The notes under the pieces: model-generated | The model's database searches: none | Told to the model about the DNA's origin: nothing | The model's input: only the letters and a program-made list of their open reading frames with translations | Program-made: the position numbers and the translations under genes | Assembly (NCBI RefSeq): GCF_035582795.1 | Contig: NC_134367.1 | Span: forward strand, 45,349,062 to 45,413,061 | DNA: 64,000 nt | Reading direction: 5' to 3' | Origin: Mycteria americana | Lineage: Eukaryota; Chordata; Aves; Ciconiiformes; Ciconiidae | Shown here: one piece after another, positions 25,761 through 38,733 of the stretch | How positions within the stretch are numbered: position 1 is the first letter of the stretch | Layout: each line of letters starts with the position of its first letter

Positions 25761-27548
25761 CTCACATGCAGATGCTTTCCTCAGTACAGGCAGGTGAAAT
25801 GCCTTTATACTTACCTGGGCTCTAACTGACCCACACAACAGAGCCAGCATCTGACGCCACACAAGGCGATGATCCAGAGATGTTACAATCTCTCTCTTGG
25901 GAGATTATAAAAAAGAACAGGAATATTATGTCTTTCCAAATGTAGCTTAGTACACTTGAGTAAGCTTAGACTGCTCCCAAAATCTAAGCTATTACACTAA
26001 TACTAGAATGATAGTACCATGTGTGTGTATACGTGTCTTTCTCCATTGTGCAGAAATAAATCATATTTGTCTGTAAGCAACATATCTTTTTTCTCTTTTT
26101 AAAGTTCACTGTCATTTACTGACTCAGGATGTACAATGTCAGAGATTTCACAACGTAGCATAATGCTATTTCACTGTGTTAAAGGAAGTCTCTAGGGTGT
26201 TAGACTAATTGACTTTGTTAAGATCATCTATACTCTGAGAGTGTTCTCACATGGTCAGATCAATAGCACATGATTATAGCATTATCATGCCTTTTACTAC
26301 TCGGAAATCTTCATAGGGTGCCAATTCACACTTTCATAGAAGACTGTATTTCAATGGTTTTCATCCCTCGGACAAAAAAGTGAACAACAGAATCTTAACT
26401 GAACTAGCCTTATTTCTGAGAAATTTACAGAAGCCTCATTGAGGCTTAAGACCTAATTGCACATATTTTTGATCACATGCATCATTTCTGCTGGTGGAAA
26501 CCTGACCATTTATGTAAATAAATATTCACATATCTAAGCTGCAGGATCAGGACTTGAGAGTCTATCTCGTTCCATTCCCTTGATGAGGATAACAGTGCCT
26601 CCCTGCACTGGCACAGGCTCGAGTTCACCGGTTCTTCCACAGTCCTCTTGTGGCAGGTCAGAATTTTTCAGCTTTCTTTTATCACTGACTTGAACTTAAG
26701 AGGAACACCTACCAGAAAGACAAACATGTATATGCCGTGAACCATCGGAGAGTCTTCCTGGAGTGGTTTAAGTGATATATGACAAAAATTTGGTGTATGC
26801 TGCTAAGGCAATGATCAAAAAAATAGGTGTAAATCACTGCACCTAGATGTCTTCATACATCTAATGTAGACCTGAGGTATTAAGAAACTGTGTGCATTTT
26901 TTTGGTGGTATCTTTGTGAAAATGTGGGAGACTTGAAAGTAAAATGTCAACTCACTTGTGCCTATGTATCAATACCATCAAAACAAAGAATCAAAGCATC
27001 ATAAATTATAAAGCTGATCTATAACAGACTTGTTTCCAACTATTTCATAAAGTTTGGGGCCTTAGAAAATGAGTAACAACTACAGATCTTTTAAGCGTGC
27101 AATAAATGGAAACAATTCCTTTCATAAAGTGCTCTGACTGTAATGTGGATCCTGTAACCTTATTACCAGAAAATGTTACTACAGAGGAAATGCTAAGGGA
27201 AGAGGAGCAGTTGTGAGCTTACATATAATTTTTCTACATTACTGTTCATTAAATAAAATAAGGCAATATTATTTCCATTAGTAAACCACAGAGAAAAAAC
27301 AGGGATAAGTTTTGTTTGGATTTTTGCCCTTGTTTCCCTGTTCTCCCACCCACAGGCCTCGCTGCTGCTTTCCAGAGACAAATGCATTGCCTGGTAGTAA
27401 GTATATACAGAGAAAACACGCAAGCTGGCAGGAAGAATGATGGTGTTACTATTGCAGAAATAATCCTTAAATTGTATATTTGTATTCTGTTGAACAATTC
27501 CTTTGTCTTTTAAGCTATATTTTAGTACCTTTTCTCTCCACTCATGTC
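25761..27548. other. Intergenic sequence, nothing recognised
   Basis: AT-rich sequence without a recognised gene. It runs up to the 5' truncation point of the next CR1. Confidence 0.5.
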
Positions 27549-27988
27549 TTATAGGAAGGGTCTGGAGCAGAAGTCTTATGAGGAGCGGCTGAGGGAGCTG
27601 GGATTGTTTAGCCTGGAGAAAAGGAGGCTGAGGGGAGACCTTATCGCTCTCTACAACTACCTGAAAGGAGGTTGTAGAGAGGGGGGGGTCGGTCTCTTCT
27701 CCCAGGTAACAAGTGATAGGACAAGAGGAAATGGCCTCAAGTTGCGCCAGGGGAGGTTTAGACTGGATATTAGGAAATTTTACTTCACTGAAAGGGTTAT
27801 CAAGCACTGGAACAGGCTGCCCAGGGAAGTGGTTGAGTCGCCATCCCTGAAGGTATTTAAAAGACGTTTGGATGAGGTGCTTAGGGACATGGTGTAGTGG
27901 TGGTCTTGGTAGTGTTAGGTTTATGGCTGGACTCGATGATCTTAAAGGTCTTTTCCAACCTATACGATTCTGTGATTCTGTGTGATTA
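27549..27988 (+). mobile_element. CR1 LINE fragment, 5'-truncated
   Basis: An open frame (27544-27897) encodes the last ~115 codons of CR1 ORF2 ([58 protein letters not shown]) and ends at the normal stop. The 3' UTR follows with a 'gattctgtgattctgtgtgatt' tail. A G7 run (27681-27687) sits where other copies read gaggtggggg. The GTTGAGTCGCC and GTGTAGTGGTGGTC signatures are shared with the 33.15 kb copy. Confidence 0.93.
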
Positions 27989-28119
27989 TAGATGAGGTGG
28001 CAGAGTTAGCTCCCAGTAGGAACAGGAATCAGAAGGATGACATTCCAAGCAAAGGAGTAAAGCATAGATGGATGGAATCAAATTTCTTTCCTCATAATTT
28101 TTAATGTTCTGGTGATGCT

Positions 28120-28376
28120 GAGAGACATTTGGCCAGGCATAGGCAATATGGAGTCACTCTTCCCAGAGGCATGCAGCAGAACAACAATGAGTAACAGTCA
28201 CAAGTTGCAACAGGAAATTTTGCCTAGCTGTAGAGAAATTACTTTTCCCATTAAGATAGTTAAGCACTGGAACAGGTTGCCCAAGTTATGGAATCTCCAG
28301 CCTTGGAGTATTCAAAGCTCGACTGCACGAGATAAATTATTCCCTTACAATCTAAATTATTCTGTGATTCTGTGAA
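28120..28376 (+). mobile_element. Older CR1 LINE 3' fragment
   Basis: Degraded ORF2 end: remnants of the 'RxxGNxxKLxxG' block, then 'ttaagatagttaagcactggaacaggttgccc', and an 'aaattattctgtgattctgtga' tail. It is much more diverged than its two neighbours in the same orientation, so it was probably present first. Confidence 0.75.
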
Positions 28377-28464
28377 TTCAAAACTGTTTACGACATGGTG
28401 CCAGGTGTTTTGATGTAGCAAGTGGTCTGCCTCTTTCCCAACTGAAATGCTCAGTTCTTCTCCT

Positions 28465-29283
28465 TCCAGTGGATCAATGGGCCAAGGCCAATTGTATGAG
28501 CTTCAACAAGGCTAAGTAAGTGCTGGGTCCTGCACTTGGGTCACAACAACCCCATGCAACGCTACAGGCTTGGGGAAGAGTGGCTGGAAAGCTGCCTGGC
28601 AGAAAAGGACCTGGGAGTGTTGGTTGACAGCCAGCTGAATGTGAGCCAGTAGTGTGCCCAGGTGGCCAAGAAGACCAACAGCATCCTGGCTTGTATCAGA
28701 AATAGTGTGGCCAGCAGGACTAGGGAAGTGATCATCCCCCTGTACTCGGCACTGGTGAGGCCACACCTCGAATACTGTGTTCAGTTTTGGGCCCCCCACT
28801 ACAAGAGAGACATTGAGGTGCTGGAGCGTGTCCAGAGAAGGGCAACGAAGCAGGTGAAGGGTCTAGAGCAGAAGTCTTATGAGGAGTGGCTGAGGGAACT
28901 GGGGTTGTTTAGCCTGGAGAAAAGGAGGCTGAGGGGAAACTTTATCGCTCTCTACAACTGCCTGAAAGGAGGTTGTAGAGAGGTGGGTGTTGGTCTCTTC
29001 TCCCAAGTAACAGGCCATAGGATGAGAAGAAATGGCCTCAAGTTGTGCCAGGGGAGGTTTAGATTGGATATTAGGAAACATTTCTTCACCGAAAGTGTTG
29101 TCAAGTACTGGAACAGGCTGCCCAGGGAAGTGGTGGAGTCCCCATCCCTGGAGGTATTTAAAAGACGTTTGGATGTGGTGCTTAGGGACATGGTTTAGAG
29201 GTGGACTTGGCAGTGCTAGGTTAACGGTTGGACTCAATGATCTTAAAGGTCTTTTCCAAGCTAAATGATTCTATGATTCTATA
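28465..29283 (+). mobile_element. CR1 LINE fragment, ORF2 C-terminal third plus 3' UTR
   Basis: It starts within ORF2 at the WAKANCMSF-equivalent block and runs to an 'aatgattctatgattctata' tail. A 178-codon frame (28662-29198) covers [37 protein letters not shown] and the ORF2 C-terminus. A TAG interrupts the frame just before it (28649-28651), and a small TAAG duplication near 28514-28519 shifts the frame. Its signatures (GTTTAGAGGTGGACTTGGCAG, GTGGAGTCCCC) match the large copy at 53-57 kb. Confidence 0.93.
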
Positions 29284-32200
29284 AAGGAGACACTAAGATC
29301 ATTCCTCGTCCCTATAACCATTAGATCCCAGATGCCTAGATGGCTAACTGTACTTGACTTGGAGGTTGCCCTGTCCCTGTTAAAACTGTCATGCAGCTCC
29401 TGCAGGTCAGTAAGACTCCAGCAGTCATTATTCCAGTGCAATGGCCTTTGTATAACCTTGATGGACTAAGGACAAGTATTATAGATGCTGCTAATGATCT
29501 ACAATTTTATAAGTAAAATTTAATAGTGGAATAGAAATATTATTGTAGCATGGCAAGAGACGCATATGTAAAAAAGCATGCCTAGGAAAAGTCAAGATTA
29601 ATTTCTCATACCTATAAATTTTTTATCCCTACTCTGCTGCTAGCAGACTTCAGAAAAAAATAAGACAATATTATTCCTAATGGTAAAACAGAGAAAAACA
29701 TAGCAGTAATGCTTTGTGTGATGACTTCTCTAAATGCTATGGGGTGAAGTGTCCTTGCAGAACACAGCCAAAACAAATATTATTCTTGTTTTCATAGTTT
29801 ACATTTAGGTGCATCTGGTAAGTCACCTTCCCAAACAATGCAATCAGGTCCCCTGAACACCCCCATAAATGTAATGATATTCTTATAAATCTCTGGGGGT
29901 ACTTAAAAGCTTTGCTAGCTAACAACATAAAACAAAAAAAAAGAGGCCACCTGCAGCATATATGGACTTGGCAGGGCTTTCGGAAAAAGTTTTATTTGGG
30001 GAGAGGGTTGTTTGCAAGGATTCAGCAACAAAACCATCTGCTTGTATCTCCTCCACAGCCTGGAACCCCATTTTTGTCTAGTGTATCTAGTGAAGGGATG
30101 CAACAGATAAGCTGTTTTCTCATCTTTAAGCCACATTTTTTCAGCTGAATCTTTAGATACCGCTCTGCAACCATAGAAACAGTTTGACCAATTGGAATGC
30201 TCACTGGATTTTTATCTCTTAAGTAATCATTTTTCATTATCATGGAAATAACTTGAAACCAGCAGCATGTGAAGTTAGTTCAGATTCAAGTTGTCTTCTA
30301 TTTGAAACAAACCTTTGATCAAGACTGCACAAATGCAATGTATCTGTGTCTAGTGCCTGGTGTAGAAAGGACGTAGCATTTGAAAATCCTTCATGACACA
30401 TTCTTCAACCAGACATTTGAATCTATTTGTCTACTGTTTTCCTCCCTTATTCAGGAAGCTGAGATGATCTGTGCAGGGGAAGGCGAAGGACGTGCTATCA
30501 TTTCATCAAGGACAAAAGATTATTTTAGCAAAGGCCTTTCATATTGTTAAAAACTAAAAAAATTAAAATAAGGGAAATTGTCACAGAGTCTGGGTTAAAT
30601 TCAAGATGGAAAGCAGTAATAGCACATCAAAAGCCCTATGTAATTTATATTAATATAATGTTCTGCATTTTGACTTTCACTACATTTAGAGTTTCATCTT
30701 TCATTTTCAGAAGTATCTAGCAGCTAAGACAGAGGGAGCAGTTCATATTTCTCAAAGTATTGTTTTAGGCTGTAGCAAACTCAAGGGGATTTGAGTAGCA
30801 TGGTCCACACTGAGTTGACGCTTTTGTTCTTGGCTGAGAACTAATTACACTTTTTTGGCAAAATTAAACGTTATATGCTAGAGAACGATGTTGTAGCAAG
30901 GGGTGAATTCTGTAACAAGTTCCACAGCAGCAGAATGACAGAAAACACAAAATTTTGAGGATAAAAATCCAACAAGGGTTTCCTGTAATGCTCTGTCAGT
31001 AAAACTATGGTTTTTCCTTAGGATGTCTCCAAAACATTGCAGTTTCACTACTTTCTGAAGGCTGGAGAATTATGTATGTCATGGAGCCTTACACATCACA
31101 AACAGGTATTTATGTTATTTGTTGAAAGAACAGACTTGCTTTTTGTAGTATCTTCTCAGCTTTTAATCACAGCTATGCGTTCATGATAAAATTCAAATAA
31201 TTTTTATTCAAAATGTACAAAATAGTACATTTATTTCATCAGGGTTAAGAAACCATGATTAAATGTCAACCTATTAAGAGTCACAAGAAAAATGGCTCCA
31301 TTTCTCAAATTGCTACATGAATGAGAACTTTGCAATATAAAAAAAGAGTTTAATATTGAAGTATTGCATGTGCAGAAGTGAGCTGATAGAATTTATCTTT
31401 GTTAAGTGACGACAACTGTGAATTCGTTCCCACACAGGAAATCTTTAACTGGTGACAGCTAATTGAGAAAGGCAGAACACAGTATGAAATTTATTCCCAC
31501 TTTCTTCCTCTGTGGAGGAGCAAAGCCAATGGAGTGGCATTATTTCTTCCTAAATACATCTTCAGTAGCCTGCTTTGCTTTGATTCATTGCTATTCAAGG
31601 CACTTACTTTCTATTTATTCCAGCTTCACTGTAGCTTTAGGTAGACAGTAAATCAGCCTCACTCATTGTACACAGTTAATTGCCTATCTGTGAAACAGGA
31701 CTAGAAACCTGACAGATGATACTCATCAACAAAGTAGCGGGAGGAGTGGGAGGACTGGATTTAGGTAAGGGTGGGAATGGTAGTAACTAGGACAGGACAA
31801 ACTTTTGTTTAACAAAAGTCTTGGCATTTCTTTTTGAGATTGACCAAAGGAAAAAAAAGTCCTCATTATTTGGCAAAGCAAGGGATATCTTTGGTGTCTG
31901 AACAAAATATTTGGCGTTCGGTTTGAACTGTTCTTAAAAATAAGTCATCTCATACCACCATGCCAAAATATTTTATTACAATATAAAAAATAGGCTTTAG
32001 AATACGCTTTTCCCATCCCAAATCAAGTAACTTCGGGATAATGTATTTCAAAAATTCACAGAAGCATTTCGGTAACTCTGCATGTTCAGCTTTTTGCCCC
32101 TAAATTGTGCACAAAAAACATACCCAATTTTAATAGCTTGTTTCCCCCAGTGGACATGGCTGATAATAGAAGTAAGCTGAATATATGCTGGCTCCAGCCA

Positions 32201-33148
32201 AAGGATAGCCACTGATGCTGACAACAGTAAAGACTGTTTCTCCTTCTCAGTTTTAAATATACCTGTTTTGACTTGTTTTCTGCCACATTAGTGCATTTAA
32301 AGTGGTTCATAAAGTGGTCTGCCAATTGCCTGAGCTAGCAAAAAGAGAGGAGGTGGGCTGTGGTGGGCTGTAGCGCAGGGAGGAGGGGTAGGAGTGGTAA
32401 GGAACAAGCAAGGCTTCCTTCCCTGAGCAGCAGTGAGCCCTTCCTGCACCCACTGTGCTGCAGCCCCTACCACTTCCCCACCTCAGCCCCACCAAGAGGG
32501 ACTCGAGCTCTGCTACGCTTGGTGCTCCCAAAGGAAATTCATGGTGTGGAGGAATTATGCAACTAAAATAAGATCCATAGTTTCCAGCTTTTGGGGGGCA
32601 TGGAGACAGCTAAGCTAGACTCCTACCTAACATTCAATTTCCGCTTCACCTTAAGGGGGATGCAAATCCACATCCCCACTTTAAGAGGAGAGACCTAACC
32701 ATCAAGCCTGTGCCATCCTTTAGGCTACAGAGCTGTGCTGTAAACCCCAGAGACTGAGACAGAAGGCAATCAAGTGTGACATGCATGCAATGTACAACTC
32801 CCAACAGACCTGTCCATACAGCAGCTCAACATGGTTCTGGCCACTCAGGCTCACAGCATCCTGTCCCTACTTCATACCCAACACGTGGCCTGGGTAGAGT
32901 CAAAACTGCTTGAGTCACAAACCACGCTGTGTTGATTTTCCTGGGAACAAAGCCCTGTGCAATTAATAGAAAGGCATACTTCAGAGAAAATGCTCCAAAG
33001 ACTCCACCTTTATCTCTTTTTCCCTCTGCCAACACAGGTGATTATAACCAGCTCTGCACTCCCAGCTGCACCCAAGTTGCCAGCGTTGTTGTCCTTTCTG
33101 CAGAGCCCCGATCTCTCTCACATAAGCAGAGCTCCCAGCTGTGACTTG
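29284..33148. other. Intergenic sequence, nothing recognised
   Basis: AT-rich non-coding sequence with short open frames only. A GC-richer patch at about 32.34-32.52 kb has no recognisable content. Confidence 0.5.
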
Positions 33149-33456
33149 TGTTGGTCTCTTCTCCCAAGTAACAAGCCATAAGACAAGAGGAAATGGCCTC
33201 AAGTTGTGCCAGGGGAGGTTTAGACTGGATATTAGGAAATTTTTCTTCACTGAGAGGGTTATCAAGCATTGGAACAGGCTGCCCAGGGAAGTGGTTGAGT
33301 CGCCATCCCTGGAGGTATTTAAAGGACGTTTGGATGAGGTGCTTAGAGACATGGTGTAGTGGTGGTCTTGGCAGTGTTAGGTTTATGGTTGGACTCGATG
33401 ATCTTAAAGGTCTTTTCCAACCTATATGATTCTGTGATTCTGTGTGATTCTGTGAC
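33149..33456 (+). mobile_element. CR1 LINE fragment, 3' terminal ~300 bp
   Basis: An open frame (33141-33359) encodes the last ~70 codons of ORF2 ([47 protein letters not shown]) with the normal stop. The 3' UTR and an octamer tail (gattctgtgattctgtgtgattctgtgac) follow. It shares subfamily signatures with the 27.55 kb copy. Confidence 0.92.
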
Positions 33457-36400
33457 TTTACATTCAGGCTTCCAGTTACAGCAGCCCCTGGCAGGATCGA
33501 ATCTAGCTTTCACCAGCACCATTTGCTGCTCATCAGCAGTGGGATCCCTTATTCCCTGGGCAAACCCAGCTCATGGGTGTGGCTGCTGCTGGGCAACTAT
33601 TTCAAAGGTAGGGATTCCTCCAGCCACACCATCACCTCCCTCAGCTTTCTAAAAAGTAGCAGCTTGAGAGCCTCGGTCCTATGAGACACCAGGCATTTTC
33701 CATTCCTGTGCAAGGAATCCTTATAGGAGATGACTGTAGGGTCTCTCCTGCCCCCAGTCGCTTCTCTCCTGGGTAATACAGCAGCACTACTCCTGTCAGG
33801 AGGCCAAAACATCTCACCTGAAGACGAAGCTTCAGCAACTGAAGTAACCCACACCCAAAGGGGATTTTGCACAACAGTCATAGAAGAACCACCTTGGCAG
33901 GTTTATTTTTTAAATTCTCTTTCTGGCAGCAGACACATCAAACCCCGCTCCACCCCACAGAGCCACAGGAGCTCCCACAGTGCGCTCCATCCAGCATGCT
34001 ACAGGACATGTGCTGCTGTTACCTAACGCTGCTATCGCCTTGTGTAAATCTAAGCCTCTGTTTCAGACCAAGAAAACTAATGTTAAGTTTATAAGAGAAA
34101 TTCATCCATGTTTTTGGTTTGTTTTTTTTCAGCAGAAAACACTTAGCTCTGATAACAACACAGCAGTACCTAAGCCGTGAAAGGTTACAGAATTGATTAG
34201 ACTTGTAGATTGCTGGAAACAGATTTAATAACAACAGGCACCGACACGGTGTTTTGATTGCTAATAGCACATCAGTCAGCATACAACTGGCACAGCCTCA
34301 AGTGCCAAAATCTGGTTGCACCTGAAGCTCACCTGCACTGGTCAGGCCTCCGGTGCTGTCAGTTCAACACTGGCACCACCTAAGAACCAGAAAACTCCTA
34401 TTTAGAAAGGGGCTCCAGAACAGAGCTGTGAAACGTGAAGCTTCATGCAATCTCAAACATGAAAGCACAATGCTCATATGAAACAAGGCGAGACAGACGC
34501 CTTTTTAAACTTTTGCATTTTGAGCCTGTTTTATGACTACTTCAGGTTTGACTCGATTTTTCAATACAGAAATAAGATATTCCATTTTGTAAGTTTAGGT
34601 TTTTGTAAGTTTACACACCTTACATATAAACATCATTTTCTTTTCTCCTTGAGTAAAAAGAGGTAGCTTAAAAGACAAGTTCCCTGTGGTAGAAGGCTAC
34701 AGAAAGATCACTTTTTGTACTGAAGTTCCCTCTGACTAACCTGCACAGAAAGCAGAGTTAAAACTCTTTCCTGCCTCACAGCTCCAATCTTGCTGTCTTG
34801 GCATCAGACTGCAAGAACCTAGCTACGATTAATACATGGTGAGACAGCACAAGATTACTTAGTTTCACATACGCCAAAAGAGCAGCTTTTGAAGATATAT
34901 GAAAAGCTACATCCCTTTTGAAAATCTGTCCTATTCATAAGTTCTGCAGAGGAAAACATGTGCTCAGTCCTCTCATCTTTACCTCAACAGATGTGCTACT
35001 CCTAGAAGGCAAGAGAGCTCTGCAGAAATAAAACGGGTTGTTGATACTGAAAGGGCAGAATACAACCAACAATTGCATGTGAGCAAGTAAAGAGCAAGAG
35101 CGCAGCTGCATAAAGTTTTCATAGCAGAGAAGACTGGCTGGAGAAGGCTGGGAATAGGCTTAACGATACAACAAGGCTAGAAGAATGGGACTATGTCGCA
35201 GAAAACTTGGGTTAAGTGAGCTACTAGACTACCCCTGAAGAGACATTTTTTGGAAAAATTCAAGCCAGGAATTCCAGTATACCTGCCCAAACTCCCCTGA
35301 AGAAATACAATTTTATGTCTCACCAGGAATGTAACCCTAATTTCCAAATGAGGCTCAGCCTGCCTTGTGTACTCACTCTGTCTCAGCACCCAAGGCAGCA
35401 CTGGCTTTATTCAGTTACATTTGGAAACTGGTGTAATAATGCCACATATAAGGAAGTTCATTAACCATGTGTCATTTACACTAGAAATAAAACAACTCCC
35501 TTACAGGCTCACAAAGCTTATACTTGCTACCCATTTTACATTAATTCAGCAAGAACAAAGCAGTTTGAGTGAGGCAGGTTGTTCCCTACCAAATGTAATG
35601 ATTCTATATGGTGGCCAAAAACATGTGAGCTAAATTTGGTGCACCGCATGCATGGCAATGAAACATGAAAAATTCTCCGCATATGAGTACCAGAAAACTG
35701 AATTGCAGGTTTCCACAAATTTCTCATAATTACCTCTTCAAAACAGTTGCTTGAAGAGTATCTCTTCCTTAAGCTGACAGCCAAAAAGCTATGGGAAAGG
35801 GATATAGACAGAAAGGGACAGAGACAAAACCAAGTTAAAAGTGTAAAGAAAATACCATTATTCTTCCAATTAGAAATTGCATCAAAACCAGAAACTGGCA
35901 AGCAGGCAAGATAACTGATGAGTAAAGAGTCCCTTGAAACTGGAAGAAAGGAAATAAGCAGTTCTAGAAAACATGCAACAGTGAGAATAGTCTCGTCCCA
36001 GACATCAACCCTAAAGACACGTACTCACTTGAACACAGCTTAAGCACACACTTGCCAAGGACCTTGTGGCTGGCTGTGGCCTGTGGCCTACACAGGACAA
36101 CACGGTAGCATTGAGAGTGCTTGATCCGGGACAGGCTTTCCCACGAGAGCAAAGAGAAAAGATCCATGCTCCTGGATCTTCTTGTAAGCTTTGGGCAAGT
36201 GAAACACTCCATGTCTGAAGAGACAGTGAAAGCTAAACGTTCAGACTATGGATAATTTGGATGGATAAAGATTTTACATGATCCCATACCATCAGCAATA
36301 CCTTCATAATGCTGGTTTGACATTGCCCAGCAGGTGGGGCAGGTGACCAGCAGAAGAATCTGTGTGCTGACAGCAAACTGCATTGCGTCTAGTTTTCCTG

Positions 36401-38191
36401 AAGTGAACATGGCTGTGCCAGAGAAGTTCCCTGCTCCGGAGGAGCCTTCTGGGCCACCGGGAGTTCACTTGCTTCCAGGGAGATGGATCCCTGGCCCACC
36501 TCTGTGCTGTGCGACCTGCCTGCTTCCCCACCACAGACAACATATTCTGAGAACGAGATCCTGGCTCCAGAGAAACCAGGGATAGCTTTGCAATCATCTC
36601 ATTCATGGACAGGATTTTGTCTGGAAGGTATGGCTGGAGCATTGAGCATGATGAGCACCAAACATCCCAAAGCACATGCCTGCTGAGGAGTGTAAGCAAA
36701 GCGGTAGTATACCATAATGCCTCCAGGGACTTTCTATGTGAAACAGGGTACTGTAATGGTGTAGCCACAACACAAGACAGTTCACAAAGGCAGACAAAAG
36801 AAGCCAAAATACATACCAAGTTAGTCAAGGGGCATGGTTAAGCTGTTGTCTGGTGCCGATTGTAGTGAGTTTTTAATCAACTCCAATACCTAACTGAAGA
36901 TTAATTTGTAAAGAAGGAAATCACAGCATCTCCAATAATAATAACAGCAGTATCTGTACCAAATGCACTCCACAGCTGTTTTCTGAATATTACCTTAAAT
37001 ATTACATTAGGATGAACAGTACTCAAACAATATAAGCAATTCTGTTACAACATTCTATAAAACAGAGTATTTTGTGGAAAACAAAAAAATCTTAATGTGG
37101 TACATAACTCAGATGCATTAGTTTCAGAGTGCAGCTCTGTCCCCCTTACATTACAGGAAGAATGACAAGCCTATCCCCAAGCCACACATCCAAAGACTAA
37201 CAATTTTGAATTTTTCTACAATGCACTTAGGTGTCATCTTCCACTAAGGTACAGCGTTATGTACTTCAGAAATGAATCAAGCAAAACCTTGAATACACTG
37301 TGGCAAACTCTACTGTAAATACCTTGTTCTATCTGAGAGAGAAAAGTGGAAAGAATCATGCTGTGAAATAGCAAAGCTGATCATCTTCTTGGTAAGGTAT
37401 TTACCAGAGTCTGAAATCCAAGACCTGGCAGAAAAGTTCTTAAAAAGAAAGTTACATTGTAGGCCTGGTACTGACTTCCACCCTCTTAATAAATTCAACT
37501 TCTTTGGCGATGGGCACTAGGAATGTTAGCTCCGCATAAAATTTTGTTTTTTCTTTCTTTCAAATGAAGGCAACCACAATGCATTGTTAAATATCAATTC
37601 TGATTATCCCCCCCAGCTTATCTGGAAAACATGAACCAGTTTTCACTACAGTATTAATCATCAGTGCAAAACTTCCTCCTTACCTATACAGACCTGAATA
37701 GTCACAGTATCGAGAAGGTTACAATCCACCATTACCACCTCACAGTTTGTGTTGTGCTTTACTAACAACTGGAAGGATGCTGTTCCTCTTCAATCTGGTA
37801 GCACAGGGGTAACATTGTGAGTGAACACGACCTGACCTAGCCCACATTTGGATAAGTCAGACAAGGCCTCCACAGGGAAAAAGGGCTATTGTAACAGGAC
37901 AGGCAGACATTTACAGAAGACCTACTAGTGGGTCCAATTAGTAGATCCAGTTGCATTTCATAGCTACCTATTAATTATAATATGAACCATTATTTTTCAT
38001 ACAGTAGGTGCCACAGACTGCTGCAAGAGATTGATGCTAGAAGATGATCACTCTTTACAAATTCACTGACTGACAGACAGTACCTGGGGACGTATACATA
38101 TTTAAGCTAAATCAGAACAGAGTGGAAGAGAAGCTACGCATCAGCCATTGCTGTTCCAGCATCAGAAAGAGGCCTCCTTGCTATTCGCCTT
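33457..38191. other. Intergenic sequence downstream of NDUFAF4
   Basis: No gene was recognised. A patch at 36304-36841 is GC-richer than its surroundings and open for 174 codons on the minus strand and for three overlapping frames on the plus strand, without family similarity. A small GC-richer patch at 33.46-34.0 kb also lacks recognisable content. Confidence 0.5.
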
Positions 38192-38197
38192 TTTATT
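38192..38197 (-). terminator. NDUFAF4: Candidate NDUFAF4 polyadenylation signal AATAAA
   Basis: The plus strand reads TTTATT here, so the minus strand has a canonical AATAAA about 540 nt after the NDUFAF4 stop codon. This would give a 3' UTR of roughly 560 nt. Other signals further left cannot be excluded, and no transcript evidence is available. Confidence 0.4.
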
Positions 38198-38733
38198 TTA
38201 AGTTTGACACAGCTGAATTTCCCAAATGATCTCGTGGTTAGCCTTCTTTACAAAGTATAAATACTATTCCATTCTTATCCAAAAGAAATACAGCTGTTTG
38301 TATATACACACACCTTGACAGCAAGTCCTTGAAAGAACACTTTAACATGAAATTACAGAGCTAATACACACAGAGCACTGATTTAGTTGAAGGCCAGGAC
38401 GTCTCTGCTAAGAAAGGCAATCTGTTAAGGTGAAGTTCTCCCTAGAACTTGTGTGTTTTAACTGAAGTCGTAACATATGAATGGGATAATCAGAATCGTG
38501 TGACATGCTCTCATGCAACTTATTAGTTATATTCTGGTTTACAAACTGTATCCTATAATTGGTGCATTTAACTGAAGCCATCCAATATAGAATGGAATTG
38601 CCTGAATACATCTTACTGGTATAAGGAAGCAGCCTTGTTGGATGACGCGTTACCAACTCTTTTCAGACACTGAATATACTCAAGAGTAAAATTAAGACAC
38701 GAGTACGATCACATAAGGTTTTAGTAATTATTT

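Noticed and set aside
27193-27807. 204-codon minus-strand frame
   Set aside because: Its first half is the antisense of the CR1 ORF2 C-terminus and the remainder is AT-rich sequence. It is a shadow of the transposon.
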